5,576 bases of DNA, from the NCBI GenBank assembly GCA_900543275.1, contig UQQL01000093.1, positions 1 through 5,576 on the forward strand, in the 5' to 3' direction. Both the position numbers and the translations under genes were made by a program. Below the pieces are notes generated by a model. It searched no databases and was not told the origin of the DNA. It was given only the letters and a program-made list of their open reading frames with translations. Positions within the stretch are counted from its first letter, which is position 1, and each line of letters starts with the position of its first letter. The DNA is from an uncultured Collinsella sp. Lineage in GTDB: Bacteria; Actinomycetota; Coriobacteriia; Coriobacteriales; Coriobacteriaceae. This document shows positions 5,311-5,576 of the stretch, in pieces.

Positions 5311-5576
5311 CGCCCGCCGCCCTCCCGGGCGTCGAGCTGAGCGCGCAGGCGATCATTCTCGCGACGGGCCTCGTCGAGCTGGCGTCGCAGGTCGTCGGCC
5401 TGCGAGCTCAGGAACGCCACGTTGCCGCGCCCGTGCTCGGCATCAGCCCGGGCGGCTTCGAGCTGCGTTGCCAGATTCTCAGTCCGCGCGGCGAACTCGA
5501 CCTCGGCGATCTTCGCGGAGTTCTCGGCATCGGCGAGACGCGCCCTGAGGCCGGAGGCCTCCTCCTCGGCCGCGGC
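5307..5576 (-). CDS. C-terminal fragment of a coiled-coil protein coupled to the relaxase
   Basis: The frame is open from the right edge to a TGA at 5307-5309, giving the last 89 residues; the start lies beyond the window. The peptide is rich in Ala, Glu, Arg, Leu and Asp, with heptad-like spacing such as LRRQLDEARRENDRLRAQLD (63-82), and ends in a flexible REGGGR tail. This is a long coiled coil. Its TGA overlaps the relaxase ATG (ATGA), so the two are translationally coupled and probably act together. A relaxosome accessory protein (a MobC-like DNA-binding domain with a coiled-coil tail) is a reasonable guess, but no DNA-binding domain is visible in the part present. Confidence 0.8.
   Translation of the reverse strand, partial: AAAEEEASGLRARLADAENSAKIAEVEFAARTENLATQLEAARADAEHGRGNVAFLSSQADDLRRQLDEARRENDRLRAQLDAREGGGR

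Noticed and set aside
4417..5340. Plus-strand open frame of 307 codons
   Set aside because: It is antisense to the relaxase, whose motifs are clear; long antisense frames are common in high-GC genes, and its low-complexity Ala/Val/Leu/Arg composition has no recognisable motif.

Overview
This window looks like one end of a metagenomic or draft-assembly contig from a small mobilizable plasmid. The host is a fairly high-GC bacterium with strong AGGAG-type ribosome binding sites. A gut Actinomycetota (Coriobacteriia-like) or high-GC Bacillota host is plausible, but this is only an impression from composition and gene types. Bases 2-34 are not biological: they match the Illumina Nextera read-1 adapter ending in the Tn5 mosaic end, so real sequence begins near base 35.

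All convincing genes are on the minus strand, so they read from right to left. At the right edge is the C-terminal part of an Ala/Glu/Arg-rich coiled-coil protein (5307-5576). Its TGA overlaps the ATG of a MOBP/VirD2-like relaxase (4342-5310) in an ATGA arrangement. Only 27 bp further on, behind a strong Shine-Dalgarno, is a 351-aa protein (3259-4314). Its C-terminal RPHxRxxHWxxxWxG signature, and several blocks elsewhere, match what I recall of the AcrVA2 family of Cas12a anti-CRISPRs. After a 177-bp gap holding a perfect 20-bp-arm palindrome comes a 698-aa plasmid replication protein (985-3081, probable TTG start). It has archaeo-eukaryotic primase-like motifs and a C-terminal helix-turn-helix. 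Last comes a partition module: a ParA ATPase (297-923) overlapping a small ribbon-helix-helix protein (65-307).

Three AT-rich sites lie outside or at the edges of the genes: beyond the ribbon-helix-helix gene (35-64), at the rep end/parA upstream region (963-1006), and between the acr-like gene and rep (3213-3257). They share the 15-mer GAGTGTATATACTTT (one mismatch in the middle site). They are built from 8-bp boxes of the type (G/T)TATATA(C/G) repeated every 11 bp. This helical phasing suggests cooperative binding by a small dimeric protein, most simply the ribbon-helix-helix partition protein, making the sites both operators and candidate centromeres. Iterons for the replication protein are the main alternative.

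Together the genes form a replication, partition and mobilization backbone carrying one apparent counter-defence gene. The anti-CRISPR candidate lies in the relaxase transcript, which fits a role in protecting the plasmid on entry into a Cas12a-bearing recipient. No oriT, tRNA, rRNA, CRISPR array, insertion sequence or convincing intrinsic terminator was found.
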